From JAWKXU01 sp964468045 (lineage in GTDB: Bacteria > Pseudomonadota > Alphaproteobacteria > Sphingomonadales > Sphingomonadaceae), in contig CAYXTO010000014.1 in the NCBI GenBank assembly GCA_964468045.1, positions 1 to 64,000 of the forward strand: 64,000 nt of DNA, written 5' to 3'. Shown here one piece after another: positions 55,952 through 64,000 of this stretch. A program made the translations under genes and the position numbers. The number at the start of each line of letters is the position of its first letter. Within the stretch, counting starts at the first letter, position 1. Under the pieces are notes generated by a model, which saw nothing but the letters and a program-made list of their open reading frames with translations, was not told where the DNA came from and did not search any database.

Positions 55952-56854
55952 ATGACTCATCAGGACATGTTGGCGAAGATTTCCAATGGAAACGGCTTTA
56001 TCGCGGCTCTCGATCAGAGCGGTGGTTCCACGCCCAAGGCGCTGCGTGGGTATGGGATCGAGGAAACCGCTTATTCCAATGATGATGAAATGTTCGGTCT
56101 GATCCACCAGATGCGCAGCCGGATCATCACTTCGCCGGCTTTCAGCGGCGACAAGGTGATCGGCGCGATCCTGTTCGAGAAGACCATGGATGGCACTGTC
56201 GATGGAAAGCCCACTCCGCAGGCGCTGATCGCACGCGGCGTCGTGCCGTTCATCAAGATCGACAAGGGTCTGGAAGACGAGGCGAATGGCGTTCAGCTGA
56301 TGAAGCCGATGCCCGAACTCGACGCTCTGCTTACCCGTGCAAAGGCGCTTGGCGTATTCGGCACCAAGGAACGTTCGGTCATCAACTCCGCCAATCGCGA
56401 AGGGATTGCCGCGATCGTCAAGCAGCAGTTCGATGTGGGCGCGCAGGTCGCCGCGCACGGTCTGATGCCGATTCTCGAGCCGGAAGTGAATATCAAGAGC
56501 GAGACCCGCGCCGAGTGCGACCAGATCCTGCTCGAGGAAATCCTCAAGAATCTCGATGCCTTGCCGGATGGACAGCAGGTGATGCTGAAGCTGAGCCTGC
56601 CGGTCAAGCCGGGCCTGTTCGATCCCTTGGTGGATCATCCGAAGGTGCTGCGCGTGGTTGCCCTTTCCGGCGGTTACAAGCGGCCCGAGGCTTGCGTGGA
56701 GCTTTCCAGGAATCGCGGCGTGATCGCCAGCTTCAGCCGTGCGCTGCTGGAAGATCTGCGCGCCCAGATGAGCGACGAGGAATTCAATGCTTCGCTGGCC
56801 GGTGCGATCGATGAAATCTACAAGGCTTCGGTGGCCGCTCCGGCCGACGCCTGA
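55952..56854 (+). CDS. class I fructose-bisphosphate aldolase
   Basis: The 300-residue protein is the bacterial class I type, related to Staphylococcus FdaB: GFIAALDQSGGSTPKAL, ILFEKTMDG, VPFIKIDKGL, MPILEPEVNI, MLKLSLP whose Lys213 is the probable Schiff-base residue, and ALSGGYKRPEAC. No class II zinc motif. ATG 55952 is preferred; an ATG 36 bases upstream is also in frame. It ends the tkt-gap-pgk series after a 111-base gap. Confidence 0.93.
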   Translation: MTHQDMLAKISNGNGFIAALDQSGGSTPKALRGYGIEETAYSNDDEMFGLIHQMRSRIITSPAFSGDKVIGAILFEKTMDGTVDGKPTPQALIARGVVPFIKIDKGLEDEANGVQLMKPMPELDALLTRAKALGVFGTKERSVINSANREGIAAIVKQQFDVGAQVAAHGLMPILEPEVNIKSETRAECDQILLEEILKNLDALPDGQQVMLKLSLPVKPGLFDPLVDHPKVLRVVALSGGYKRPEACVELSRNRGVIASFSRALLEDLRAQMSDEEFNASLAGAIDEIYKASVAAPADA

Positions 56855-56857
56855 TCT

Positions 56858-57271
56858 CTAGATTCCTCCTGCAAAACGAAACCCGAAGCGATAGTCTTCC
56901 GGAGATATGCTCCGGTCGGCCTTCGCTTCGGGATATACTTCCACGAGATCGAGTGCCCCATCGGCGACCGTTATCGGCTCGCCCAGCGTGAGTTCCCGCG
57001 TTTCGCTCCGCGATCCGAGGTCGATGCGCACCTCTATGCGTATTCGTCCGGCCCAGACGCATTGCACCTTGGCCGGACATCGGCTGTCTTCCAGCAGCTT
57101 TAGCGGCGTGACCTGTGGCCCATCGACGTAAACAGTTTCGTTCAGCCCTGCTCTGGCAATGCCGTCCTGCCTGACCTTGTAGCTCACGCATCCCGCAACG
57201 AGCGGGATGGTCAAAAATGCGAGCATGCTTGCGGGCAAAGCCCGACGTTTCGACAAGGTCACGATAGCCAT
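56858..57271 (-). CDS. conserved lipoprotein
   Basis: The 137-residue product has a signal sequence ending in the lipobox LVAGC (Cys28). The mature part contains DSRCPAKVQCVWAGRIRI, a pattern I associate with small exported proteins of unknown function in many bacteria (two cysteines flanking a Trp), and ends EDYRFGFRFAGGI. Convergent with the aldolase gene (three bases apart) and divergent from thiE. Confidence 0.78.
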   Translation of the reverse strand: MAIVTLSKRRALPASMLAFLTIPLVAGCVSYKVRQDGIARAGLNETVYVDGPQVTPLKLLEDSRCPAKVQCVWAGRIRIEVRIDLGSRSETRELTLGEPITVADGALDLVEVYPEAKADRSISPEDYRFGFRFAGGI

Positions 57272-57349
57272 CGCTTCATAATGCCCGATGATTGGCGCCT
57301 GCTCCAGAGCGGACTTGGCGGCTTGGCAAAGGCAGGATAGGGCGAGCTT

Positions 57350-57973
57350 ATGCGAACTTGCCAACTTTACCTGATCTCACCGCTGGAAGTGGGAGGCCCC
57401 TTTCCCGAACGGCTTGAGCGTGCACTACAGGCTGGCCCGGCGGCTGCTTTCCAGTTTCGCGTCAAGGGGCTGGACGAGCATGAAGCGGCCCGGCTCGCAG
57501 GCCCTCTGCAGGAGATCTGCGCTGCGCATGATGTCGCATTCATCGTGAATGACAGTGTGTCATTGACCCGCCGGATCAAGGCCGATGGAGTCCATCTCGG
57601 CCAACAGGATGGCAACGTGCGCGAAGCCCGCGAGTTGCTGGGCCGGGATGTGCAGATCGGCGTCACCTGCCATGCCAGCCGTCATCTGGCGATGGAAGCA
57701 GGGGAAGCCGGGGCCGATTATGTCGCGTTCGGAGCATTCTTCCCAAGCGCTACCAAGGAAACAAAGCATAAGGCGGAAACGGAGCTGTTGCGCTGGTGGC
57801 AGGGTTTGTTCGAATTGCCCTGCGTCGCGATCGGCGGAATAACGCCCGGCAACTGCCGGCCCTTGATCGAGGCAGGAGCGGATTTCCTGGCCGTTTCAGC
57901 AGCCGTGTGGAGCGGTGATGAAGCGGAAGCGATGCGCGGATTTGCCCAATTGATGGAGGAAACGCGCGTTTGA
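57350..57973 (+). CDS. thiE: thiamine phosphate synthase
   Basis: The 207-residue TIM-barrel joins HMP-PP and HET-P to thiamine phosphate. It has FQFRVKGLDE, AFIVNDSVSLTRRIKADGVHLGQQD, GVTCHASRH, DYVAFGAFFPSATK and VAIGGITPGNC. There is no obvious THI-box riboswitch in the 78 bases upstream. It is divergent from the lipoprotein gene; no other thi gene is nearby. Confidence 0.94.
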   Translation: MRTCQLYLISPLEVGGPFPERLERALQAGPAAAFQFRVKGLDEHEAARLAGPLQEICAAHDVAFIVNDSVSLTRRIKADGVHLGQQDGNVREARELLGRDVQIGVTCHASRHLAMEAGEAGADYVAFGAFFPSATKETKHKAETELLRWWQGLFELPCVAIGGITPGNCRPLIEAGADFLAVSAAVWSGDEAEAMRGFAQLMEETRV

Positions 57974-58124
57974 ACGCGGCCGCGCCGTGCCAGGATCGGC
58001 GATGACATAGTGGCCCGCGTTCGCCGATGCGATAATCCGGCAAAAGCATTAGCTGCCTTGCCCTCGCTACGGGCAGGCGCTAGGGGCGCGCAACCGCTTC
58101 CCCTGTTTCTCGAAAGAATGGCCC

Positions 58125-58688
58125 ATGAAGATCAGTGGCGTTGACATTCGCCCCGGTAATATCCTCGAATATGAAGGCGGAATCTGGAAGGTTGCGAAGA
58201 CCCAGCATACCCAGCCCGGAAAGGGCGGAGCATTCATGCAGGTCGAGATGAAGAACCTGATCGATGGGCGCAAGACCAATGTCCGCTTCCGCAGCGCCGA
58301 TACCGTCGAGCGCGTGCGGCTTGATACGAAGGATTTTCAGTACCTCTATGCCGAGGGTGATAATCTCGTGTTCATGGACAAGGAGACATATGACCAAATC
58401 CAGCTTCCTGCGGACCTTCTCGGCGATGCCGCCGCGTTTCTGCAGGATGGGATGGATGTCACACTGGAGCTTTATGACGAGAGGCCGATCAGCGTTGAGC
58501 TGCCCGAACAGGTCGAAGCGACCATCGTGGAGGCGGATGCTGTGGTGAAAGGCCAGACAGCGAGTTCCAGCTATAAGCCTGCGGTGCTTGATAATGGCGT
58601 TCGCGTGATGGTTCCCCCGCATATTGAAAGTGGCACCCGGATCGTCGTCGACGTTTATGCCCGCGAATATGTACGAAAGGCTGATTGA
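58125..58688 (+). CDS. efp: translation elongation factor P
   Basis: The 187-residue protein rescues ribosomes stalled at polyproline. It has the three beta-barrel layout, with the loop residue Lys33 in TQPGKGGAFMQV, and the C-terminal signature VLDNGVRVMVPPHIESGTRI. Full length. Two bases separate it from the next gene, so they are probably cotranscribed. No EpmA or EarP homologue is visible here. Confidence 0.97.
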   Translation: MKISGVDIRPGNILEYEGGIWKVAKTQHTQPGKGGAFMQVEMKNLIDGRKTNVRFRSADTVERVRLDTKDFQYLYAEGDNLVFMDKETYDQIQLPADLLGDAAAFLQDGMDVTLELYDERPISVELPEQVEATIVEADAVVKGQTASSSYKPAVLDNGVRVMVPPHIESGTRIVVDVYAREYVRKAD

Positions 58689-58690
58689 TT

Positions 58691-59134
58691 ATGCGTACAC
58701 TCCCGATCGTTGCTACGCTTGCCGCCCTCGCAGCCCCGCTCGCGCTCCATGCCGCAGAGCCGGCCAAGACCTCCAAGGAAGCGGCCAAGGCGCCAACTCC
58801 TGCGGCACCGGCTACGCTTACGCCGGAACAGCAGAAGGTTAATGTGGAACGCGGCGTCAAGATTCTGAGCCTCTTCAGCAGCGCGCTGCAGAACAAGGAA
58901 GTGCCGGAAGACCAGAAAGGCTATCTGTTCTCCTGCCTCTACAATAACAAGCTGGAGAACATCAGCGTCGCGACCGGCGAGGTTTTCACAAAGAATCCGA
59001 AGCTCGACGCGAATGATCCGAAGAACCTCTATCAGGCGGCTGCCACGATCTGCGGAGTGACCAAGGCTCCCTCGTTCGCCAAGGCGGAAAAGCCGGCGGC
59101 TTCGCCCACTCCTGCTCCCACCAAGGGCCGCTGA
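58691..59134 (+). CDS. exported hypothetical protein downstream of efp
   Basis: The 147-residue product starts MRTLPIVATLAALAAPLALHA, a signal peptide cleaved near HAAEP, followed by a Lys/Ala/Pro linker (SKEAAKAPTPAAPAT) and a compact region with GVKILSLFSSALQNKE, SCLYNNKLENIS and a second cysteine in ATICGV. The tail is Pro/Ala/Thr-rich. I do not recognise a family. It starts two bases after efp and ends 50 bases before the suhB-like gene. Confidence 0.75.
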   Translation: MRTLPIVATLAALAAPLALHAAEPAKTSKEAAKAPTPAAPATLTPEQQKVNVERGVKILSLFSSALQNKEVPEDQKGYLFSCLYNNKLENISVATGEVFTKNPKLDANDPKNLYQAAATICGVTKAPSFAKAEKPAASPTPAPTKGR

Positions 59135-59184
59135 GCGCGTAACTTGTGTCGGGCGGTTCTCCATCGCGTAGGCTGGTAAACTAA

Positions 59185-60003
59185 ATGGCCGTTTCAGGAC
59201 TTTTGCGCGTGATGGAGCGCGCCGCCCGCCGCGCTGGCAGTCGATTGCGCCGGGATTTCGGAGAAGTCGAGCACCTTCAGGTCAGCCGAAAGGGACCGGC
59301 CGATTTCGTGTCCAAGGCCGATCGAGCCGCCGAGCGCAGCCTTTATGACGATCTCAGGCAGGCCCGTCCCGATTGGGGGTTCCTGCTCGAAGAAAGCGGC
59401 GAGGTGGAAGGTGATCCCGGCAAGCCGCGTTGGGTCATCGATCCTCTCGACGGCACCAGCAATTTTCTCCACGGAATTCCGCATTTCGCCATCTCCATCG
59501 CGGTGCAGGAGCCCAAGCTGGACGGCAGCGGCTGGGGAGAAGTTACGGCGGGTCTCGTCTACCAGCCGATCACCGATGAGAGCTTCTGGGCCGAAAAATC
59601 CCGGGGGGCGTGGTTGCAGGACGCGCGTCTGCGGGTATCCGGTCGCCGTCATCTCGATGAAGCCCTGATTGCAACCGGCATTCCCTTTGCCGGTGCGGGC
59701 GATGTGGTCGAATGGAGCCGGATCTATCAGGCTATCGGGCCACGCGTGGCCGGAATTCGCCGTTTCGGATCTGCCGCGCTCGATCTCGCCTGGGTTGCTG
59801 CGGGTCGGTATGAAGCTTTCTGGGAAAGTGGTCTCCAGCCCTGGGACACTGCGGCGGGTTGCCTGCTGGTGAGGGAGGCAGGCGGCTTTGTGACGGACTG
59901 GCGAGGGCGGTCCCAGGCGATCTGCGATAGTCAGGTGCTGGCCGGAAATGACCCTCTTCATTCCCGTCTCCACAAATTATTGGTCGAAGCCCTCAAGGAT
60001 TGA
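59185..60003 (+). CDS. suhB: inositol-1-monophosphatase (SuhB-like)
   Basis: The 272-residue phosphatase has FVSKADRAAERSL, LLEESGEVEG, the metal motif WVIDPLDGTSNFLHGIPHF, and WDTAAGCLLVREAGG. SuhB of E. coli also acts with Nus factors in rRNA antitermination. It is closer to SuhB than the second IMPase-family protein at 22.1-22.9 kb. A tRNA-Leu gene follows 66 bases downstream. Confidence 0.93.
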   Translation: MAVSGLLRVMERAARRAGSRLRRDFGEVEHLQVSRKGPADFVSKADRAAERSLYDDLRQARPDWGFLLEESGEVEGDPGKPRWVIDPLDGTSNFLHGIPHFAISIAVQEPKLDGSGWGEVTAGLVYQPITDESFWAEKSRGAWLQDARLRVSGRRHLDEALIATGIPFAGAGDVVEWSRIYQAIGPRVAGIRRFGSAALDLAWVAAGRYEAFWESGLQPWDTAAGCLLVREAGGFVTDWRGRSQAICDSQVLAGNDPLHSRLHKLLVEALKD

Positions 60004-60069
60004 GGGCAAATTCCTCGATGGCGGCTTGAAGGAGCCATGCGAGGCCGCTAGACGGCGGCAACCTCCGAA

Positions 60070-60154
60070 GCCCCTGTGGCGGAATTGGTAGACGCGCTCG
60101 ACTCAAAATCGAGTTTCTTCGGAAGTGCCCGTTCGAGTCGGGCCAGGGGCACCA
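60070..60154 (+). tRNA. tRNA-Leu (CAA)
   Basis: Class II tRNA: acceptor GCCCCTG/CAGGGGC, anticodon stem CTCGA/TCGAG with loop CTCAAAA giving CAA, a long variable arm, T-arm GTTCGAGTC, discriminator A and encoded CCA. Confidence 0.96.
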
Positions 60155-60322
60155 GATGGAATGACGCGTCTTTCCCATGGAAAGGCGGTTGCCTGCTGCT
60201 TCACCTCGAAAAATTCATTCCAAGATAGCGGACGGGTTGCCCGTTCAACCGGAAGTTCTGGTTTTCGCCATTTGTCGACGCCATTATCATCACTCATTCG
60301 CAATGAGGGGTATGGGGATTTG

Positions 60323-62176
60323 GTGTCGCAGGGAGAAAAGACGGAAGACGCAAAAGCGCCGTTAATAATGATCGAACCGGAAACGGCATTCTGGTTGCAA
60401 GGTCTTATCCTCGGCCTAACCCAATCGAGCGTGATTTGCGTCCTGTCGCTTGAATGCCCTGCCGACCTGGAAATCGATTCAATCAAGGCGGCGATGACAC
60501 AACTGGTGCCCCATGCGCGGTTGACGCCCCTGGATCCCAACGCATCCCTGGAAGAGAAGCTCTTGCAATGCGTCCATGCCTGGCAGGCGGCAATCCAGCG
60601 GGATCGCAGCCTGCCGGTATTCGGCCCCTGCAGCATCTCGAGAATGAACAGGAGAGCGGAGGGAGCGACAAAAGCAAGCTTTCGTTTCGCCATTCCATCA
60701 GCCCATCTGGAAGCGACCAGGATAACACTGGCCTGGACAATCACGGCGATCAATCGGCTGGCCGCCGGCGTTGACGATCTGGACGGCATGCTAGGCGAGT
60801 TGAGCAATTCGCTAGCAAAGCTGCAGAATGGTTTGATGCCTTTCGCCATGAGAGGAACCAATAATTTCCGCTTCATGGAAGCCGCCGCAGAACTGGGCAT
60901 CCCTTATCATAACCTTATCAAGGACATGGTGATCTATGGCCAGGGCAGCAATTCCATTCAATTACTGAGCACCGTCAGCGACAATACGAGATGGATGGGT
61001 GGGATGCTTTCCAAGGACAAATATCTGACGGCCCAGATTCTGCGCCAGTTTGGATTGCCCGTGCCGACCCATCAGTTCGTATCCGATGAGGATGCGGCAG
61101 TCGAAGCTGCCGCAGCTCTTGGTTATCCCGTCGTGATCAAGCCGAGCGATCAGGAACAGGGGGCTGGGGTTTTTCCATCGATAAGGGCTGAGGAAGCGTT
61201 GCGCGCGCGGTACCGGGACGCCAGGAAGATATCGAAATCAATCCTCGTCGAAAGGCATGTCACAGGTGAAGACTTTCGTATCACCGTGATGGATGGCGAA
61301 GTCATAAAGATCATGAGAAGGCGCCCCGGTGGTGTGACGGGGGATGGGAAGAAGTCTGTCGCACAATTGCTGGAAGATACCAGGAAAGCGTCGGAGAAAG
61401 AGGCTGGGCGTTCGTGGAAGAACCGCGTCTCCCTGAAACTGGATGATGAAGCGCGCGCTATCCTGCGAGAAGACGGATTCTCCCCTGACACCATTCCGGA
61501 AGAGGGTGTGTTCGTGCCCTTGCGCCGGAAGGCCAATGTTTCTGCCGGGGGATTCCATGAACTGATCCCGCTGGATCAGGCCCACCCCGACAATCTGCGC
61601 CTGGCTGTGCGGGTTGCCGAGATCATGCAACTCGATTTTGCGGGGGTCGATCTATTGATTCCGGATATTTCGAAATCGTGGCGCGAAAGCGATGCCATTA
61701 TCTGCGAAGTGAATGCGCAGCCGCAGATTGGCTATCGCGACACTCCTGAAATATTCAAGCAGATCCTGCGCAACTTGCTGCCAGACAAGACTACGATTCC
61801 TTTGCATCTGGTCATTCTCGAAAACGAGAAAATGCCCACGTTCGATATCGCTCGAATGGCAACCAAGCTGGGCTGCAATGCATTTACATTGCGCAATCGT
61901 AGCTGGATCGACGGTTTCGGTTGGTCCAGATCATTCGATAATGACCTGGCTGCGGCCAGATCATTGCTTATCGACAAGTCGGTTACCGGTGCGATGATCG
62001 TCACGACCGATGAGGAATTAAGACGGCACGGTCTTGCGTCCGCCCGGTTCGATACGGTGAGATTTCTACTGGAATCGGCTGACCCGAACAAGGAATTGAG
62101 CGGCTTGATCCGCCTCAGCTATGATCTGATCGCTCCTCACTCCAAGGATGTGCAGATCGTTTGCCCCCGGGCCTGA
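60323..62176 (+). CDS. cyanophycin-synthetase-like ATP-grasp protein lacking the Mur-ligase half
   Basis: About 617 residues. An N-terminal domain of about 200 residues (no family recognised) leads to YGQGSNSIQLLSTVSDNTR and KDKYLTAQILRQFGLPVP, as in the CphA ATP-grasp. The core is complete: PVVIKPSDQEQGAGV, ILVERHVTGEDFRI, a GDG loop, FAGVDLLI and ICEVNAQPQIG. No C-terminal Mur-ligase P-loop follows; the last 120 residues are unfamiliar (LHLVILENEKMPTFDIA, then GAMIVTTDEELRRHG). It probably makes an amide or peptide bond from a carboxylate. GTG 60323 follows a GGGGA site; ATG 60368 is the main alternative, and the frame extends back into tRNA-Leu. Confidence 0.8.
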   Translation: MSQGEKTEDAKAPLIMIEPETAFWLQGLILGLTQSSVICVLSLECPADLEIDSIKAAMTQLVPHARLTPLDPNASLEEKLLQCVHAWQAAIQRDRSLPVFGPCSISRMNRRAEGATKASFRFAIPSAHLEATRITLAWTITAINRLAAGVDDLDGMLGELSNSLAKLQNGLMPFAMRGTNNFRFMEAAAELGIPYHNLIKDMVIYGQGSNSIQLLSTVSDNTRWMGGMLSKDKYLTAQILRQFGLPVPTHQFVSDEDAAVEAAAALGYPVVIKPSDQEQGAGVFPSIRAEEALRARYRDARKISKSILVERHVTGEDFRITVMDGEVIKIMRRRPGGVTGDGKKSVAQLLEDTRKASEKEAGRSWKNRVSLKLDDEARAILREDGFSPDTIPEEGVFVPLRRKANVSAGGFHELIPLDQAHPDNLRLAVRVAEIMQLDFAGVDLLIPDISKSWRESDAIICEVNAQPQIGYRDTPEIFKQILRNLLPDKTTIPLHLVILENEKMPTFDIARMATKLGCNAFTLRNRSWIDGFGWSRSFDNDLAAARSLLIDKSVTGAMIVTTDEELRRHGLASARFDTVRFLLESADPNKELSGLIRLSYDLIAPHSKDVQIVCPRA

Positions 62177-62272
62177 CCGTGAAGATTCGCGGGGCGCTGC
62201 TGCCGCGCGGCTTGGTCCATGAGCTTCAGCTAGGCGCTTGCACGGCCGCTGATCTGGGATAAGCATGGCATC

Positions 62273-63595
62273 ATGAAAAGGATCCTTCTGCCTCTTCTGG
62301 TGCTGGCAACATTTCCTGCCCCGGTGCGGGCGGACGATCTTCGGGCCGCGGTCGCGAAAGACATGCCTGAATTGATGGCGCTTTATCGCGATCTCCATAG
62401 TCAGCCCGAGTTGAGCATGCAGGAGGTCAAAACCGCCGCGAAGCTGGCTAAACGCATGCGGGGCCTTGGATTCAAGGTGACGGAAAAAATCGGGAAGACC
62501 GGCGTAGTCGCAGTGCTGGCGAATGGTCCCGGGCCGACGGTGATGCTGCGCGCGGATATGGATGGATTGCCGGTTGTCGAGCAGACCGGATTACCCTTTG
62601 CATCCCGGCAAGTGGCCGTACCAGCCTCCGGGCTCGAAACCGGTGTGATGCATGCCTGCGGCCATGACACCCATATGACCGCATGGATCGGCGCGGCGCA
62701 GCTTTTATCCGAACGCCGCAGGCAATGGTCCGGTACATTGGTGATGATTGCCCAGCCCGGAGAGGAGACCGGGGAGGGCGCCGCAGCTATGCTGGCCGAC
62801 GGTCTGTTCGAACGCTTTCCAAGACCGGATTATGCGATTGCGTTCCATAATGCTGCGCAGTTTCCCACCGGAATGATCGGTTATTCGCCGGGCTATGCCC
62901 TGGCAAATGTGGATAGCGTGGACATCCTGGTCTCCGGAGTGGGAGGCCATGGCGCCTATCCTCATACAAGCAGGGATCCTATCGTCCTGGCCAGTTCGAT
63001 CGTGATGAAACTGCAGACCTTGGTAAGCCGGGAGAGTGATCCGCTTAAACCCGCCGTGGTGACGGTCGGCAGTTTCCATGGCGGGTCCAAGCACAATATC
63101 ATTCCCGATGAAGCGAGGCTGCAATTGACGGTTCGCAGCTATAGCGACGAATCCCGCAAGGCCCTGCTTGACGGGATATCCCGCGTCGCTCGCGGAGAAG
63201 CATTGGCTGCGGGTGTTCCGGACGACCGGATGCCCAAGGTCACCGTGGCGGAAAGCTATACCCCGGCGACCTATAACGACCCCTCGTTCACCAAGGATAT
63301 CGCAGCGGTATTTACCGCCCGGTTCCGGGCCGAGCATGTTCGGGAGGTGCCATCCGTAATGGGCGGAGAGGATTTTGGGCGCTATCGGCGTGCCGACCCT
63401 GAGCACATCAAATCGCTGATTTTCTGGGTGGGCGGTGTGTCCGCAACGCACTGGGAGGAAGCGCAGGCCGGCAAGCGGGAACTCCCTTCGCTGCACAGCC
63501 CATTCTGGGCTCCCGATGCCGAAAAGGTGATTGGCACAGCGGCCGAAGCGCTTGCCTCAGCCGCGCTTGAGCTGATGCCCGCTGCTTCGCCGTGA
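62273..63595 (+). CDS. exported M20-family amidohydrolase/peptidase
   Basis: The 440-residue enzyme begins with a signal peptide (MKRILLPLLVLATFPAP, cleaved near VRADD). Metal ligands are visible in HACGHDTHMTAW, PGEETGEGAAAML and the later VMGGEDFGRYRR, and MLRADMDGLPVVEQTGLPF marks the hippurate hydrolase / N-acyl-amino-acid amidohydrolase group. A periplasmic peptidase or deacylase is expected. It starts 96 bases after the ATP-grasp gene, same strand; functional linkage is possible but unproven. Confidence 0.92.
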   Translation: MKRILLPLLVLATFPAPVRADDLRAAVAKDMPELMALYRDLHSQPELSMQEVKTAAKLAKRMRGLGFKVTEKIGKTGVVAVLANGPGPTVMLRADMDGLPVVEQTGLPFASRQVAVPASGLETGVMHACGHDTHMTAWIGAAQLLSERRRQWSGTLVMIAQPGEETGEGAAAMLADGLFERFPRPDYAIAFHNAAQFPTGMIGYSPGYALANVDSVDILVSGVGGHGAYPHTSRDPIVLASSIVMKLQTLVSRESDPLKPAVVTVGSFHGGSKHNIIPDEARLQLTVRSYSDESRKALLDGISRVARGEALAAGVPDDRMPKVTVAESYTPATYNDPSFTKDIAAVFTARFRAEHVREVPSVMGGEDFGRYRRADPEHIKSLIFWVGGVSATHWEEAQAGKRELPSLHSPFWAPDAEKVIGTAAEALASAALELMPAASP

Positions 63596-63631
63596 GCGCG
63601 CAATCCACAAGTAAAGGGATCGGAAACCCTC

Positions 63632-63658
63632 CAAGCGAATGCAATCGCTTGAATTTTT
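63632..63658 (+). terminator. hairpin and T-tract after the amidohydrolase
   Basis: CAAGCGA at 63632-63638 pairs perfectly with TCGCTTG at 63645-63651 around ATGCAA, followed by AATTTTTG. It is 36 bases past the M20 stop, suiting a rho-independent terminator. The stem is short; an operator for the next gene is the alternative. Confidence 0.55.
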
Positions 63659-63744
63659 GAAGTCCTGTAAAATTTACCGACATTTCATCTCTCACCGTTA
63701 ATCCGTCCTCCGTTGCCCTTGAGGCGCGAAGGGTAAAGGGAGCG

Positions 63745-64000
63745 ATGATCCGTCTCTTCAAGCATTACATCCCCCATGCGGTGCTGTTGCTGGGGCTGGT
63801 CGATCTCCTGCTGCTGATGGTTGCGGGTGAATTGGCCTGGCAGCTGCGCGCGGGTCAGTTGCATATGGATGTCGGGCGTATCGGCGAGCGCCTGCCGTCG
63901 CTTTCCGTATTTGTTGCGGTCGTCTTGATCGCGATGATCTCGGTCGGCGTCTATGGGGCGGAGGCGCTGCGATCGCTGCGCTATGCGCTGGCCCGTCTGA
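63745..64000 (+). CDS. XrtA/PEP-CTERM-type exopolysaccharide glycosyltransferase, 5' part
   Basis: The gene runs off the window after 85 codons. It starts MIRLFKHYIPHAVLLLGLVDL with two N-terminal hydrophobic helices (residues about 12-30 and 56-70), and contains SVGVYGAEALRSLRYALARL. This is the N-terminal pattern I associate with the EpsB-like sugar transferases of XrtA systems in sphingomonads. AAAGGGAG precedes the ATG. It probably opens an exopolysaccharide cluster to the right. Confidence 0.75.
   Translation, partial: MIRLFKHYIPHAVLLLGLVDLLLLMVAGELAWQLRAGQLHMDVGRIGERLPSLSVFVAVVLIAMISVGVYGAEALRSLRYALARL

Noticed and set aside
57272..57349. TPP riboswitch ahead of thiE
   Set aside because: The 78-base gap shows no CTGAGA element or the second THI-box half, and is too short for a complete riboswitch.
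60125..60322. Longer N-terminus of the ATP-grasp protein beginning inside tRNA-Leu
   Set aside because: The frame is open there only by chance; the first codons coincide with tRNA sequence and carry no ribosome site.
60323..62176. True cyanophycin synthetase
   Set aside because: The Mur-ligase half with its P-loop, needed for the Arg-adding step, is absent and no frame encodes it downstream.

Overview
The window is high-GC, densely coding bacterial DNA, almost certainly from an alphaproteobacterium of the order Sphingomonadales (Sphingomonadaceae or Erythrobacteraceae-like). This is inferred from four things: a DivL-type cell-cycle kinase whose phospho-acceptor histidine is a tyrosine, followed by tsaE-amgK-murU-addB-addA-trxA; a perfect EcfG-type general-stress promoter; the ZapA, 6S RNA and formyl-THF ligase arrangement; and an XrtA-type glycosyltransferase at the right edge. 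Genus and species cannot be settled from the sequence alone. There is no rRNA, CRISPR array, transposase or recognisable prophage. Four tRNAs are present (Asn-GTT, Pro-CGG, Asp-GTC, Leu-CAA).

Layout. 0-8.4 kb: a FixJ/NarL response regulator, a membrane GGDEF-EAL protein, a short-chain dehydrogenase (SDR) with an altered active site, a stress-promoter-driven hemerythrin / phospholipase D / GTP cyclohydrolase operon, an intergenic palindromic repeat cluster, a second SDR and a Prx5-type peroxiredoxin. 8.6-22.1 kb: a small secreted protein, ahcY, then the tightly overlapping divL-tsaE-amgK-murU-addB-addA-trxA run, which joins cell-cycle signalling, tRNA t6A modification, peptidoglycan recycling and double-strand-break repair. 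22-31.5 kb: argJ-GST-inositol phosphatase, secA, a ferredoxin-NADP reductase operon, an EF-hand protein and a secreted orphan. 31.5-41 kb: tRNA-Asn, nadK divergent from a phosphodiesterase with a ruined GGDEF site, then mfd, sdhE, a host-attachment-family protein and recG. 41-46 kb: an accessory catabolic-looking cluster (GST, P450, phytanoyl-CoA-dioxygenase-like, AraC regulator, quinone reductase). 46.1-47.05 kb: an AT-rich insert beside tRNA-Pro, carrying a winged-helix + GIY-YIG protein and an overlapping 30-residue membrane peptide. 47.2-50.6 kb: thyA, a secreted protein, tRNA-Asp, a DUF2842 protein, formyl-THF cyclo-ligase, 6S RNA, zapA and a zauP-like gene. 50.7-57 kb: a central-carbon operon tkt-gap-(MOSC)-pgk-(VOC)-class I aldolase. 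57-64 kb: thiE, efp, suhB-like, tRNA-Leu, an unusual cyanophycin-synthetase-like ATP-grasp protein, an exported M20 peptidase and the first 85 codons of the XrtA-type glycosyltransferase.

Most of the window is conserved housekeeping. The least explained parts are the wHTH-GIY-YIG + micropeptide pair at 46.2-47.0 kb, the CphA-like protein without a Mur-ligase half at 60.3-62.2 kb, and the P450/dioxygenase cluster at 41-46 kb, whose P450 has Asn in place of the usual I-helix Thr. All family assignments come from reading motifs by eye and from remembered family knowledge; no search was run.
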